Below, in pieces: positions 45,005-55,799 of a DNA stretch of 64,000 nucleotides. This DNA is from Dipteris shenzhenensis (Eukaryota > Polypodiophyta > Polypodiopsida > Gleicheniales), in NCBI GenBank assembly GCA_047967505.1, contig CM106541.1. One strand, given 5' to 3'. Under the pieces are notes generated by a model. The model was not told the origin of the DNA. It saw nothing but the letters and a program-made list of their open reading frames with translations, and did no database searches. The first letter of the stretch is position 1; each line of letters begins with the position of its first letter. A program made the translations under genes and the position numbers.

Positions 45005-46763
45005 GGTGGGGAATAAAGTGGTTGGAATTGGTGTAGTGTGTGCAATAGATCCGAAGGGTCAAGGCCTACTATAGAGGTGTGAAGATTGGGGTAGAAAATG
45101 TATCGATGATAATGGAGAAGTCTATCAATAATAACATGCTCTTGCCATTTCCCACTATGTATGTAGTGCTTATTGGTGAGGCACTTTGGAGTGTTGTCAA
45201 GTGGTCTAAGGGCTCTCTAAAACATGTTGGTGATTCTTTAGATGATCCTATGACTCAAGAAGGTGGACCAAGTGAGCCTGAGCCAACTTATGTTGAGGCA
45301 ATGCAAGTTTCTTCATTGAAAATGAAAATTTCATTTGTGAATCTTGGAAAGAAAAAGATTGTCTTGTGGGATGAGAGCAAAACAAAGACCATGGGGGAAG
45401 GTGTGATCTTGTATGTTTTCCCAGGTGACTCTATAAACTTTGAACTATTGGGTAATGATTGCATTGGTGTGGGTATTGAAAAGAAAGAACAAATTACAAG
45501 AAGTGGGTCTTCTATGCAAGATGCTAGCTCTCTCAACCTAGTTAAATGTCCCATCAAGCAGATTACCTTACTTGATGGAAGCCCATTGCAACAATATGTG
45601 CCCATGGACCACGTTGCTAGCATGGATGATGTGGTCAATGATCGAATGTTGAAAAGGGGTGATCATCTTCAAAGAAAAGAAGATACACTTTCATTAATAG
45701 GGTGCCTAAACAAAGAGACCCGAAGCCTGCTGTCACGGATGCCATGACAACTTCCATTGCAAGGGCTACATACACATGTACGAATTCATTGCTGTCAAAT
45801 ACAAGAGAAAACCCACCCTCTTCAGAGGGAAGTGTTTTTGTTGAGCCACCATACCAAAAGTTGCGAGAGAACTTGCTACTCCAACTAGATAATTGTGGGT
45901 CTGAGAACAAAAATTGTTTGCATACCTTTCTCTTCTTGTAGCAAGGGGCATTTTCAAGACAGTTCAATTGGTCTTCTTGATGGCAAGACACACCCATGAG
46001 GACATTGATGCAATGTTCAGTAGGCTCTATGAGAGCTTCCAAGTGGGGACAAACATTCACTTTCCCTCATTTGATAGATACATTCAAAAAATGTACATCA
46101 TCTTCACCAGCACCATTTCTTCTTACATGGGTTCCTAACTTCAAGGATTATGTGGATTGCTACCTATGTGATGGGAAAGAAATTCTAGTTGGTCATGCAA
46201 AGCCATTACAATTTCGATTTTACATGCAAGGTGACAGAACTATGATGTAGTACAAGGTGCATCCAAAATCACCGAATCGGATGCCCACCACTGAAGGGGG
46301 AATTAAGCTGTGGAAGAAAGATAGTGAGGGTCGACCATTGTTGCCAACAAGTTATCTAGATATACTGCCAATGGCTGCATTTGTGAGAGATCACTTGCAA
46401 TTAATATCAAGCATAAAGGATTACAGTAAGTTTTGGGAGAGATTTGCAAGTGGAAATAATGCATCGTATGAGTCCTACATTAGGCCAGTGATAGACTACT
46501 GGAAAACCATGATTGTTGAGCTCGAACAGGAAAACATCTCAGAGATAGGAGTGTACAGAGACTTTTGGCCAAGAACACAATCGCCTCATGAGGAGGAGGA
46601 TATAGATGCTTGCATTAATGAGTTCCAAGGCTACGAGGAATGGAATGATTACTATTGCAGGCCGCTACAAGGTAAACCAAGGGAAGAGTTTAGACCAATG
46701 GTGGATGTTAAGCAAGGCGACTTCGTCTTGGTGAGGCCATCAGACCCTATATACCCCATATGA
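45005..46763 (+). pseudogene. DUF7869-like transposon protein, copy 1
   Basis: The N-terminal part (from about 45010) shows VVGIGVVCAIDPKG, LLPFPTMYVVLIGEALWSVV and KWSKG, which resembles the TNP1/En/Spm-type Transposase_23 domain. After an acidic and basic linker, the second part has LLQLDNCGSENKN, LFAYLSLLVARGIFKTVQL, RHTHEDIDAMFSRL and FKDYVDCYLCDGKEIL. I recall these blocks as DUF7869, which is found in plants, oomycetes and animals. The 168-codon frame 46257-46763 forms the C-terminus. The spacing of D, D and HTHEDID suggests an RNase-H-like DDE nuclease, but this is inference. The first acidic block, present in copy 2 (HDNMDQQK), is deleted here near 45730, and frames change near 45747, 45920 and 46120. 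Confidence 0.65.
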
Positions 46764-47575
46764 CTTGGGGTTGCCGTATCAAGTGCCAAGATGTCCTAAC
46801 TTTAAGAAATTATTAATTCAGTATTGGACACCATCAATTAAGAGAAAGGGGCTCAGTGATGCAGATGCCTATGTTGACTACTAGAACAAGTATTGGGCAT
46901 AGAATAGGTTGGATCCATAGGTATGGGAGTGTATTGATGCATTGGTCTAGTCATGGACATTAAAAGCCATAAATAGACCCAAGAAGATTAAGATTCCATG
47001 GAGTGTATGTATCAAAGCATAGGAGAGTTTGCTTGGTATCAAAGCATAGAAAATGGTGATGATTTTCTCCCTCTTGATCTCCCAAACTTCCGTTGTAATA
47101 TGTGTTCTCATGTGATGTTTCTCAATTGTTGTTATCTTATCAAGGGATATTTGCATATTATTAATATGACAATTTTTAGAAGTTGTCTTTCACCACCAAC
47201 AACTTTGTTTCTAGTGGTTCACTTTGCACGGTGTTTGTTAACACCACCAACTGGTGTTTATTAACACCTCAAATAAAATATACATGTTGTCCGCAAATAG
47301 TGTTTATTAACACCACCAAATACATGATTTTCAAACTCTACCACAAATGCATGATTTGTTTTGGTTATTATACCCAATTAAACTTTTCACAACCAATGAA
47401 GTTTTTCATAATCATTGAAATTTCCAAATATCAGCATATTCAATATTGGAAAAAAACCCACAATCAATGAAAATTTTCCCAAATTTAATGAAACCTTTCC
47501 CAAATTTAATGAAATCCACCCAATTTTAAAATTCCCAAAATGCAACTTTTGTCCCACTTTATCTAATACGGTGTT
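46764..47575. repeat. 3-prime flank of DUF7869-type element with GGTGTTTATTAACACC palindromes
   Basis: From about 47215 there are three versions of the palindrome GGTGTTTATTAACACC, followed by CACCAAATACATGA. At 47455-47530 CCCAAATTTAATGAAA is repeated. The block ends near CTAATACGGTG at 47563-47573. The inverted second copy shows the same order (57674-57950), so these are conserved end sequences of one transposon family. The terminus CACTG(T/A)... read inward is only a candidate. Confidence 0.6.
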
Positions 47576-47668
47576 CAATGAAGAGGTGAAGGGTTACCAT
47601 CTCTATAATCCTATTACCAAGGAGGTAGTAGTAAGTCGTGATGTGGTTTTCTCTGAACAGCCGCATTA
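47575..47668 (+). pseudogene. Ty1/copia pol fragment
   Basis: About 30 codons read FNEEVKGYHLYNPITKEVV and SRDVVFSE, the segment found between integrase and reverse transcriptase in copia polyproteins (KGYRLYNP, SRDVVFDE). It is cut off on both sides: to the left by the end of the DUF7869-type element, to the right by a CACTA mosaic. Confidence 0.75.
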
Positions 47669-47699
47669 ATTGGAGGAGGATGTTTCCTTTCCAGACAAC

Positions 47700-48097
47700 C
47701 AAAACCAGGATATCCATCCAGTACAACCACCAACAGCAGACCAAACTCCCCCAACGGTGCTTGGAGGATTCAACATATCATCATCATCATCGTCCTCATC
47801 TTGCTGGCCTGATCCTTGGTCCTCGTGAGCTACTCCTGCTCCCTGACCCTCGTGGACATGGAGGTGATGATGATCGTGATACAAGAGAGGAGGATGATCA
47901 TGAGATAGGAGATACAGATATTGCGTAGTTGACCAAGTGTTTTTGCGCCCTTCTTTGCTCCTCTAATCTCTTGGACCGGCGGTGTTCGTATGATTCCTCC
48001 TCAATGGATGGAGGTTCTCTACCGTCCAAAAGCTACTTTACCCACTCTGGGAATGACCGTTGCTGTTGTGGTTCTGTAGGCTCTTCTTCCTATTTGA

Positions 48098-48141
<44 letters not shown>

Positions 48142-48372
48142 CAGTTTGCATATACTTCGCCATGTATATCATTTTGTATATCGGCTCGTTTGAGTGATTT
48201 TGTATCACCCTTTTCGAAAGTGTAATTTTGTAACAAACAATGTTGTATATCTTCGACATGTATATGCTTTTGTTGCTCGATCATTTCATTTGAGCGATTT
48301 TGTATCACCCTTTTCGCAAGGGAAATTTTGTAATAAAAAACTTTTTTTTGTAATTACAATAAAAAACACAAC
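47700..48372. mobile_element. Scrambled CACTA fragments
   Basis: Read leftward, 47870-47770 encodes HEDQGSGQQDEDDDDDD, the acidic end of a family-1 TNPA-like protein. Read rightward, 47860-47928 encodes DDDRDTREEDDHEIGDTDI, which also occurs leftward at about 49020-49090 as a TNP2 acidic tail. From 48098 to 48372 the plus strand matches the 3-prime untranslated region of the TNPA-like gene at 53510-53740, including a TAG-repeat run. Pieces in opposite orientation side by side indicate several rearrangements. Confidence 0.6.
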
Positions 48373-48374
48373 AA

Positions 48375-48655
48375 CACAAAGCAACTATAGACACGCTTGG
48401 TAGACACGCAAAATAGTGGGCGCGTCTATAGGCGTTGCTTTAGTAGAGGAATTACGGGTGCGTCTACAAGCGCATCTAACAACTCGTCTATTTGCGCATC
48501 TATTAACACGTTTAATTGCGCGTCTAATCTGAGAAAATACGGGCCCGAAATACGGGCCCGTCTAACATCACGTTTATCCGCACGTCTATTTGCGCATGTA
48601 TTAACGCATTTATTTGCACGTTTACACTGAGAATTAGACGCGTAGATAGATGCAA
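48375..48655. repeat. Family-2 GTCTA repeats, third block
   Basis: GCGTCTATAGGCG, TTTGCGCATCTATTAACACG and ACGGGCCCGTCTAAC words, like 17440-17745. They lie beyond the 3-prime end of the leftward TNP2 fragment at 48843-50157, so they mark the TNP2-side end of a family-2 element. CGAAATACGGGCCCGTC is preceded by a short direct copy. Confidence 0.65.
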
Positions 48656-48842
48656 ACCAAAGAATACAGAAAGTGAGATTTTGGTGTACATCATTGTTTT
48701 CCAAACATTGCCCATGATTACCAAAGCACATAATTTTAGCAGAACATCAATGCTTTTTTGCAAGCCCACATATACAAGCATTAAGTGAGGTGAGGAGAAT
48801 GAGACAATATGTAAAATAGTTTTGCCAATATCAATGATGGGG

Positions 48843-50157
48843 CTACGGTTCAATCTCATCCTCAATGAGATCAATCCTTGCCAAACTATCTACTTCAAAA
48901 TCCAAACAAGTGTTTAGATCTACAATTACATTCAACCCACTACTACTTGTGCTACTCATGTGCTCATCGAAATCAGCATCACCAATGGTAGGCTGGTCCT
49001 CACGGGTAATGGCCTCAATATCTGTATCTCCTATCTCATGATCATCCTCCTCTCTCGTATCACGGTCATCATCACGTCCATGGCCATGATCATCCTCCAT
49101 ACGCTCCATATTAGTAAATGTACTATACATCACTTTGGAACGTGGCATAATAGGTATGACATGCCACCATCTATTATTATCCACCATTGGTTGATAGACA
49201 ACCTAATTCAAACACAAATACAATCATGTTATTTTTCTTGCATCAAATATTTAAAAGTGAGTATTTTTATATGTGTGCACAGTACGTGTTCACATTATTG
49301 TGGTAGTACTAGTGTGTCCTTCCTACTTTGCCAAAACTTTGTGGAGTCAATAGTTACAAAGCCACTTGCATGGCATTTGATTGTTGCATTAGGGCCTCTT
49401 TCCACCACATCCTTAAACCACTTTACATCCAAAACATACACAAAGAAGCATCAAAAGTCAAGCTTAATAATATCTTGGATTATGCCACAATAATCATCCA
49501 TGGCTCCATTGGCTCCCTCAAAGATAGCAATGACACCGCAATCTTGTGTGTTTCTCTTATCATCAATCTGTTGTGTTCAAAAATGCTTGCCCTCACACCA
49601 TATAGCATTGAACATAGTGCACTACACCAAGAAAAAATCAATTAAATAAGCAATCTAAATTATTGAAAGCTCCTAACTTATGCATAACATTCTATATACC
49701 GACCTTGCTCATGCATCCCCTACCATTCTTCCATTGTGTTATGCATCCCCTCGTCTTTCTCTGCTTTCTCCATTTCATCAAGTAGCCAATCCACATGAAT
49801 ATCCTTTGGAAGTGCTCTTAGATATTGAGGGTATGGCACATGAGATCCGTGGTGTGTACGAAAGAGGGCCCTTTCTTCTTGTCTTCTTGACTTTGCATCC
49901 TCGTATCTTGTCACCCATCTTTTCATCACATCACTATTAAGCACGCGAAAGAGGTTGATACTATTATGCAACTCCGTGTCTATTACTTTGTTGCGTCCTT
50001 TCCCTTGAGGCACAATAGAGGTCATCCTTAGGTCTTCATCATCTCTCCATAGTCGTGGGAGAGAGCTATCCACATTAAGAAGAAACTCGAAAATATATAC
50101 GAGTGACTCTTGTACCAACCAACCCTCAGCCATGCTACCTTTGGGTCTTGCATTTTG
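48843..50157 (-). pseudogene. C-terminal half of family-2 TNP2-like transposase
   Basis: Read leftward, the frame from 50133 (MAEGWLVQESLVYIFEFLL) continues the DUF4218-like part and matches 23798-24120 closely. After an intron, 49640-49270 holds a DUF4216-like domain (DYCGIIQDIIKLDF, YVLDVKWFKDVVERGPNA) with two stops. An acidic tail (REEDDHEIGDTDIEA) runs to 48843. The N-terminal half and catalytic core are missing: similarity ends at about 50157 where the palindromic CATATGCTCATGC array begins. This copy supplies the C-terminus that the copy at 20336-24176 lacks. Confidence 0.75.
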
Positions 50158-50159
50158 AA

Positions 50160-52135
50160 CATAAGAGAAGTAGACATATGCTCATGCTTAAGCATGAGCA
50201 TATGTCTCTTTTTCCCTCTTTCCTTTCCCTCTTCTTCTCTCTTTCTTTCCCTCTTTTTCCCTCTTCTTTTCTCTTTCTCCCTTCATATGCTCATGCTTAT
50301 GCTTATGCATGAGCATAAGAGAAGTAGACATATGCTCATGCTTAAGCATGAGCATATGTCTCTTTTTCCCTCTTTCCTTTCCCTCTTCTTCTCTCTTTCT
50401 TTCCCTCTTTCTCATTTTCAATCTCTCTTTTCTTTCCCTCTTTTTCCCTCTTTCAATCCTTCTTCTTCCCTCTTTCAATCCCTCTTCTTCTCTCTTTCTT
50501 TCCCTCTTTCTCATTTTCAATCTCTCTTTTCTTTCCCTCTTTTTCCCTCTTTCAATCCTTCTTCTTCCCTCTTTCAATCCCTCTTCTTCTCTCTTTCAAT
50601 CCCTCTTCTTCTCTCTTTTTCCCTCTTTCCTTTCCCTCTTCTTCTCTCTTTCTTTCCCTATTTTTCCCTCTTTCCTTTCCCTCTTTTTCTCTCTTTCCAT
50701 ATGCTTATGCATGAGCATAATACCTCTTCTTCTCTCTTTCTTTCGCTCTTTTTCCCTCTTTCCTTTTCCTCTTCTTCTCTCTTTCTCATATGCTCATGCT
50801 TATGCTTATGCTTGAGCATAAGATCTCTTCTTCTCTCTTTCTTTCCCTCTTTTTCCCTCTTTCCTTTCCCTCTTCTTTTACCTTTCTCCCTTCTCTTATG
50901 CTGATGCATAAGCATAAGCATGAGCATAAGGTCATGCTTATGCTTATGCATGAGCATAAGACCTCTTGTTCTCTCTTTCTTTCGCTCTTTTTCCCTCTTT
51001 CCTTTCCCTCTTCTTCTCTCTTTCTCCCTTCTCTTATGCTCATGCATATGCATAAGCATGAGCATGAGCATATGCTCATGCTCATGCTTATGCATATGCA
51101 TGAGCATGAGCATATGCTCATGCTCATGCTTATGCATATGCATGAGCATGAGCATATGTCTCTTTTTCCCTCTTTCCTTTCCCTCTTCTTCTCTCTTTCT
51201 TTCCCTCTTTTTCCCTCTTTCCTTTCCCTCTTCTTCTCTCTTTCTTTCCCTCTTTTTCCCTCTTGCCTTTCCCTCTTTCTCCCTTCTCTTATGCTCATGC
51301 ATAAGCATAAAGATGAGCATATGCTCATGCTTATGCTTATGCATGAGCATAAGAGAAGTAGACATATGCTCATGCATAAGCATGAGCATATGTCTCTTTT
51401 TTCCTCTTTTCTTTCCCTCTTCTTCTCTCTTTCTTTCCCTCTTATGCTCATTTTCAATCTCTCTTTTATTTCCCTCTTTTTCCCTCATTCAATCGTTCTT
51501 CTTCCCTCTTTTCTTTCCCTCTTTTTCCCTCTTTCCTTTCCCTCTTCTTCTCTCTGTCCCCCTTCTCTTATGCTCATGCATAAGCATAAACATGAGCATA
51601 TGCTCATGCTTATGCTTATGCACAAGCATAAGAGAAGTAGACATATGCTCAGGCATAAGCATGAGCATATGTCTCTTTTTCCCTCTTTACCTTCTCTCTT
51701 TCCCTCTTCTTCTCTCTTTCTTTCAATCTTTTTCCCTCTTTCCTTTCCCTCTTCTTCTTTCTTTCCCTCTCTTTCCCTCTTTCCTTTCCCTCTTCTTCTC
51801 TCTTTCTTTCCCTCTCTTTCCCTCTTTCCTTTCCCTCTTCTTCTCTCTTTCTTTCCCTCTTTTTCCCTCTTTCCTTTCCCTCTTCTTCTCTCTTTCCCTC
51901 TTTCCTTTCCCTCTTCTTCTCTCTTTTCCTCTTTCCTTTCCCTCTTCTTCTCTCTTTCTTTCCCTCTTTTTCCCTCTTTGCTTTCCCTCTTCTTCTCTCT
52001 TTCTCCCTTCTCTTATGTGCATGTATAATCATAAGCATGAGCATATGTCTCCATCTCTTATGCTGATGCTTATCATGCATATGTCTCCTCTTTTCCTTTC
52101 CCTCTTTTCCCTCTTTTCTTTTGCCTATGCCTATG
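50160..52135. repeat. CTCATGC/GCATAAGC palindromes with CCCTCTTCTTCTCTCTTTC satellites
   Basis: Two kilobases of pyrimidine-rich units of about 40-50 bp alternate with palindromic clusters such as ATGCTCATGCATAAGCATGAGC. It corresponds to the centre of element B (9460-12560), which sits at the same place beside the TNPA-like gene. Continuous open frames of over 400 codons on the plus strand and 276 on the minus strand come from the period being divisible into codons and are not genes. Confidence 0.85.
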
Positions 52136-53520
52136 CATAGCACTGTGACTACCCCACTAGGGACTCCTTTGCTAGCCACGCATGGCTTTGTCGGGAGTCC
52201 CGATGAGTTTGTAGCACAGATGAGCGATGAGGAGGCAGCGAGATTCTTCTCTCTACTATCTCAGAGGACCTCAGCAACTCCCTCCCCTACACCGACGGCT
52301 AGACGTACTGTCCAACCGTCCCCTCATGCCCCTTCGACAGAGGTGTCATCACTTGCGCATGCCTCTCATAAGGGAAGGAAGAGTAGGAAGGGCAGCTTAT
52401 GTTGTGCTGACTCGGGAGATGTAGACAAGTCAGCACACTCACGTTCCTACAGGTCTCCACTTGTTCTGGAGACACAGTATCAGTCAGGTCCCTTGCCCTC
52501 TCCTACTCCCACTGATACTCCTCGCTCTAGAAGCGCTTGCACAGCTTCCACTCCTTCTGACTCTACTACCATAAGTCCTCCTTACTCATCAGGGGATCTC
52601 TCCTATCAAATCACGGCTGCTGGAGAGATAATCAAAGAGAGAAAGGGCAAAGCAGTGATGGCCACCATGAGGCGGTTGATGAGCCATCACTTCAAGAGCG
52701 GCATTGCTACCGATTGGCGGTATCAAGATGACCAAAAGAAGCAGGCAGTCATCGATGAATTAAAAACAAAAATACCCTAATCTGTCAAATTGGGAGTTTA
52801 ATGAGGATTATATGCGAGAGCGCATGGGTTTGGTCTTGAAGCATCGTAGATCAACCTTGCATACTTCCATCACAAAGGGGTTGGCTAAAGCAAGCTGGGC
52901 AGACAAAGCTGATTGGAAGTTCTTCAAAGAAGTAGAATAGGGACCATCCCGAAATGTTCAAGGGTCAAAGGAGGGCTGCGAAGAGATGGCTAGACATCGT
53001 AGGTACTTCGCACTTTGGTGTAGGCAGACGGTTGGCATTCGAGGCAGCCACGGTAAGTCTACTTCTCATTTAATGTATTGTTCTATTTGTTTTACTACAT
53101 ATTACATGCACTTTAGCTAACTCTAACTCTCGTTAATTGGATCCACAGCAAGCTGCGATGGGTCGTCTTCTTACAAATGCAGAGACGTGACGCACATTTC
53201 ACATAGGAACAAAGCCGTGGTTTATTGAGTAAGAGGCAATGGGAGCAACGGTCGATTGGGCTAAGGTGGTTGCTCACACGGTATAAGTCTACTCCTACTT
53301 GTAATCTCACTTTTTAAATTGTTTTATTCTTAAGTTCCAATCTAATTTTCAATTTATATGGTTCACTCTTAGGGTCAAAGCCCAAGCGTCCCATCATCGG
53401 AGGCGAGCGATCACCAGGGCCAGGGATCAGACACACGTGATGAGGATTAGGAAGAATACATAGCTCATGAGGACCAAGGATTAGGCCAACAAGATGAGGA
53501 CGAGGATGATTCGGATGAGT
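52136..53520 (+). pseudogene. TNPA-like CACTA gene, second family-1 copy
   Basis: The first exon carries PLLATHGFVGSPDEFVAQM, DEEAARFFSLLSQRT, LSYQITAAGEII and RRLMSHHFKSG, about 80% like the protein of element B. Roughly the first 90 residues are missing because homology begins where the palindromic array ends. A frame change near 52775 and a stop near 52940 interrupt the core. The exons at 53148-53281 and 53374-53520 keep their AG and GT sites, including the acceptor AG that is mutated in element B. Two stops lie in the middle exon. The acidic tail again ends the protein. Confidence 0.8.
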
Positions 53521-53719
53521 AGTAGTAGTAGTGATAGTAGTAGCAGTTTGCATTTTCTTTGCCATGTATGTCATTTTGTATATCCGCTCATTTGAGCAAT
53601 TTTGTAACAAACACTATTGTATATGTTCGACATGTATATGCTTTTGTTGCTCAATCATTTCATTTGATCGATTTTGTATCACCCTTTTCACAAGGGAAAT
53701 TTTGTTATAAAAAACTTTT

Positions 53720-54040
53720 TTTGGTAATTACAAAAAAAAAAAGGATTAGTGGGGCTAAACAGGGCTATAACAAACCGTGTTTAGCCCCACTAATCCCTTT
53801 TTTAAGTTCTGTTAATCATTGCTATATAGCGATGTTTACTAGTGTCATTATATAGCGATGATTATTAGTGTCGCTATATAGCGACGATTAACAGCGTCGC
53901 TATATAGCGATGCTTTATAGCGACGGTTCTTTTCCAACGCTTTTAGTAAATTTTATAACGATGTTTGCGCCCGTGAAAAAAAAAATTTAATCTAAAAAGC
54001 GTCGGTATTTTCATCGAAAAAGGGCCTATGCCTTGTAGTG
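53720..54040. mobile_element. Family-1 CACTA terminus: hairpin, palindromes and end
   Basis: The conserved hairpin (arms 53743-53765 and 53775-53796) is followed by four to five decayed CGTCGCTATATAGCGACG palindromes (53818-53920). The terminus GGCCTATGCCTTGTAGTG ends at 54040 and is the exact complement of the start of element B. The next bases are TTC; no matching left boundary CACTAC preceded by TTC was found. The element attached to this end therefore seems to be rearranged. Confidence 0.85.
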
Positions 54041-54550
54041 TTCTTATGTTTCCTGGTGTCAGCTGGGGGCTCAAAAGTGATCTAAACGCTTCACGAACCT
54101 GGGTTCTTGATTGAACAAGTACTTTAAGTAATCAATTGGGACCCATGTTTTTGTAGACTCATCAAGTTGATATGCAAAACTCAGATGTGGTCTTGCATGT
54201 ACTTGATGAGATCTTCAAAATCATCTCGAGCTCCCAAGTAGGTTCCTAGGACATCTATGCTCTTATCAAAGACTATAAATCACTCCTCCTCTCTATCCAC
54301 TAATGGAGTACAGGAGATGAAATTGTGGAAGGCAAACTAAGCAAAATCCATGGTAGTTTGGTAGGTAGGAGAACTATGGCTATTATAGTGAAACTTTGAA
54401 ACTAAAGTAACTTTATAGCCTATATATACCCAAATGTTCTAAATATAAATAATAAAAAGAGTTATAACTTTTTTGGACAAAAATTCACATTGACATGAAA
54501 CAGAACCATTCAAAACATCAAAATTAACTACACCACTATTAATTCGAAAA
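54041..54550. other. Unassigned flank
   Basis: No gene family or repeat recognised. Read leftward, a few codons (DDFEDLIKYMQDH) hint at an old gag-like sequence, too short to assign. Confidence 0.35.
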
Positions 54551-54552
54551 TG

Positions 54553-55764
54553 TCAAAATCCACACTTGTTCCACCCCACATTGTTTACAATATTCAATAC
54601 TGCAAGAGGGATAAAAGTGGCACTATGCATGCACTTCTCTGCATGCTTTCCTACCTTTTCACCATTTAAGGTAAAGTGAAAGGACTCAGACATGCCATCC
54701 TCCATGACCAATAGGTGTTCCCGCACGTCCCTGAGAGTCCACTGTGACATGATAGTCACATTCTTGACATCTCCTAAATGAGAACCAATACATAAACTTA
54801 CCCCTATATTATCATTGTTGTTAGAGTCAAGGGGGAGCCAATTGCCACATGTTTTCTTCCGACTCCTATATCGGAAAGAAAAATCTAACATTTGGCAAGA
54901 GATGTGGTACTTGACAACCACATTGTCCTTACATACATGGCATTGAAATAGATCACCCTTTTGTTCACCTGACCTACTTTCCCAATTCACCCCAAGCAAT
55001 TCCTCAAGGGCATTCTAATGTAGGCACTTGCCTGACCACATGGTTTTTGTTTTGTGCATCTGGATATTCTGAAAACAAGAAGCAAAAATGTGTAGAGGCA
55101 TAAACCAAGACAACCTGACCCATTTAGAGCCAAATGGAAACTTCATGGCCATGCTCACATACTTTGCAATCTTTTCCTTGTATCATGATTGCATTGTTCT
55201 TGTGTCCAGCATGCTGCAATCCATGTCTTCAAGTTGAGTTGTTGCAATGCATTGAAGATGGCCATACCTGATGCCGTCCTTGGAGTAATGTACTTAGCAT
55301 TATACCAATAGATATTTCTTTGTTTCAAAGAAGAGGACTTCTCCTCAGCATGCATTTGCCTTCATAAAACCTCATGAATGGCAGTAAACTTACCTAAGAA
55401 GCACTCGACTGGTTCCCACTCCTCAAGGTCTGAAGGAAATACATCTGCTATGCACAAGTGCTATTTCAAAATACAATTTCAAACTGACTCATTACACTTT
55501 GAAATGTTACACAAAATGCAGACTTACATTGCAATGGTATTGTCAATTGATTGCTTGATGGAGGCACATGTCCTTCCCCATGTAGATGTGTTGCACCTTT
55601 GCAAGCCATCCTTTCTTCCCAAGCTTGAACTTCATGATGCGGCCCTTCCATTCATGCAAAAGATCACCTCTTTTACTCTTGGGAAGCTTATGTAGACCCT
55701 TGACAAATCCTCTCATGACTATCCAATCATTCACCCAGTGCATATTTTCTCCTGTTGAACACAA
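54553..55764 (-). pseudogene. Unrecognised multi-exon gene or element relic
   Basis: Three leftward open stretches look like coding sequence: 55764-55543 (RGDLLHEWKGRIMKFKLGKK), 55355-55155 (IYWYNAKYITPRTASGMAIF) and 54999-54553 (WTLRDVREHLLVMEDG followed by FHFTLNGEKVGKHAEK). The last has a pattern of alternating hydrophobic strands and a G-x-x-V turn that might be a ubiquitin-like fold. It also has two CxxC-type pairs (FQCHVC). I recognise no family. It lies upstream of nothing obvious and between the CACTA end and the second DUF7869-type copy. Confidence 0.35.
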
Positions 55765-55799
55765 AGTACATGTATGGTATCGTCACCATGCTTGTATAG

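Noticed and set aside
49622-49640. CACTACACCAAGAAAA, which looks like a CACTA terminus
   Set aside because: It lies inside the TNP2 C-terminal region, has no adjoining subterminal repeats and no partner, so it is a chance match.
50790-52140. Overlapping open frames of over 400 codons on the plus strand and 276 on the minus strand
   Set aside because: They are Ser/Leu/Phe or Arg/Glu/Lys low-complexity translations of a pyrimidine-rich satellite, open in several frames at once.
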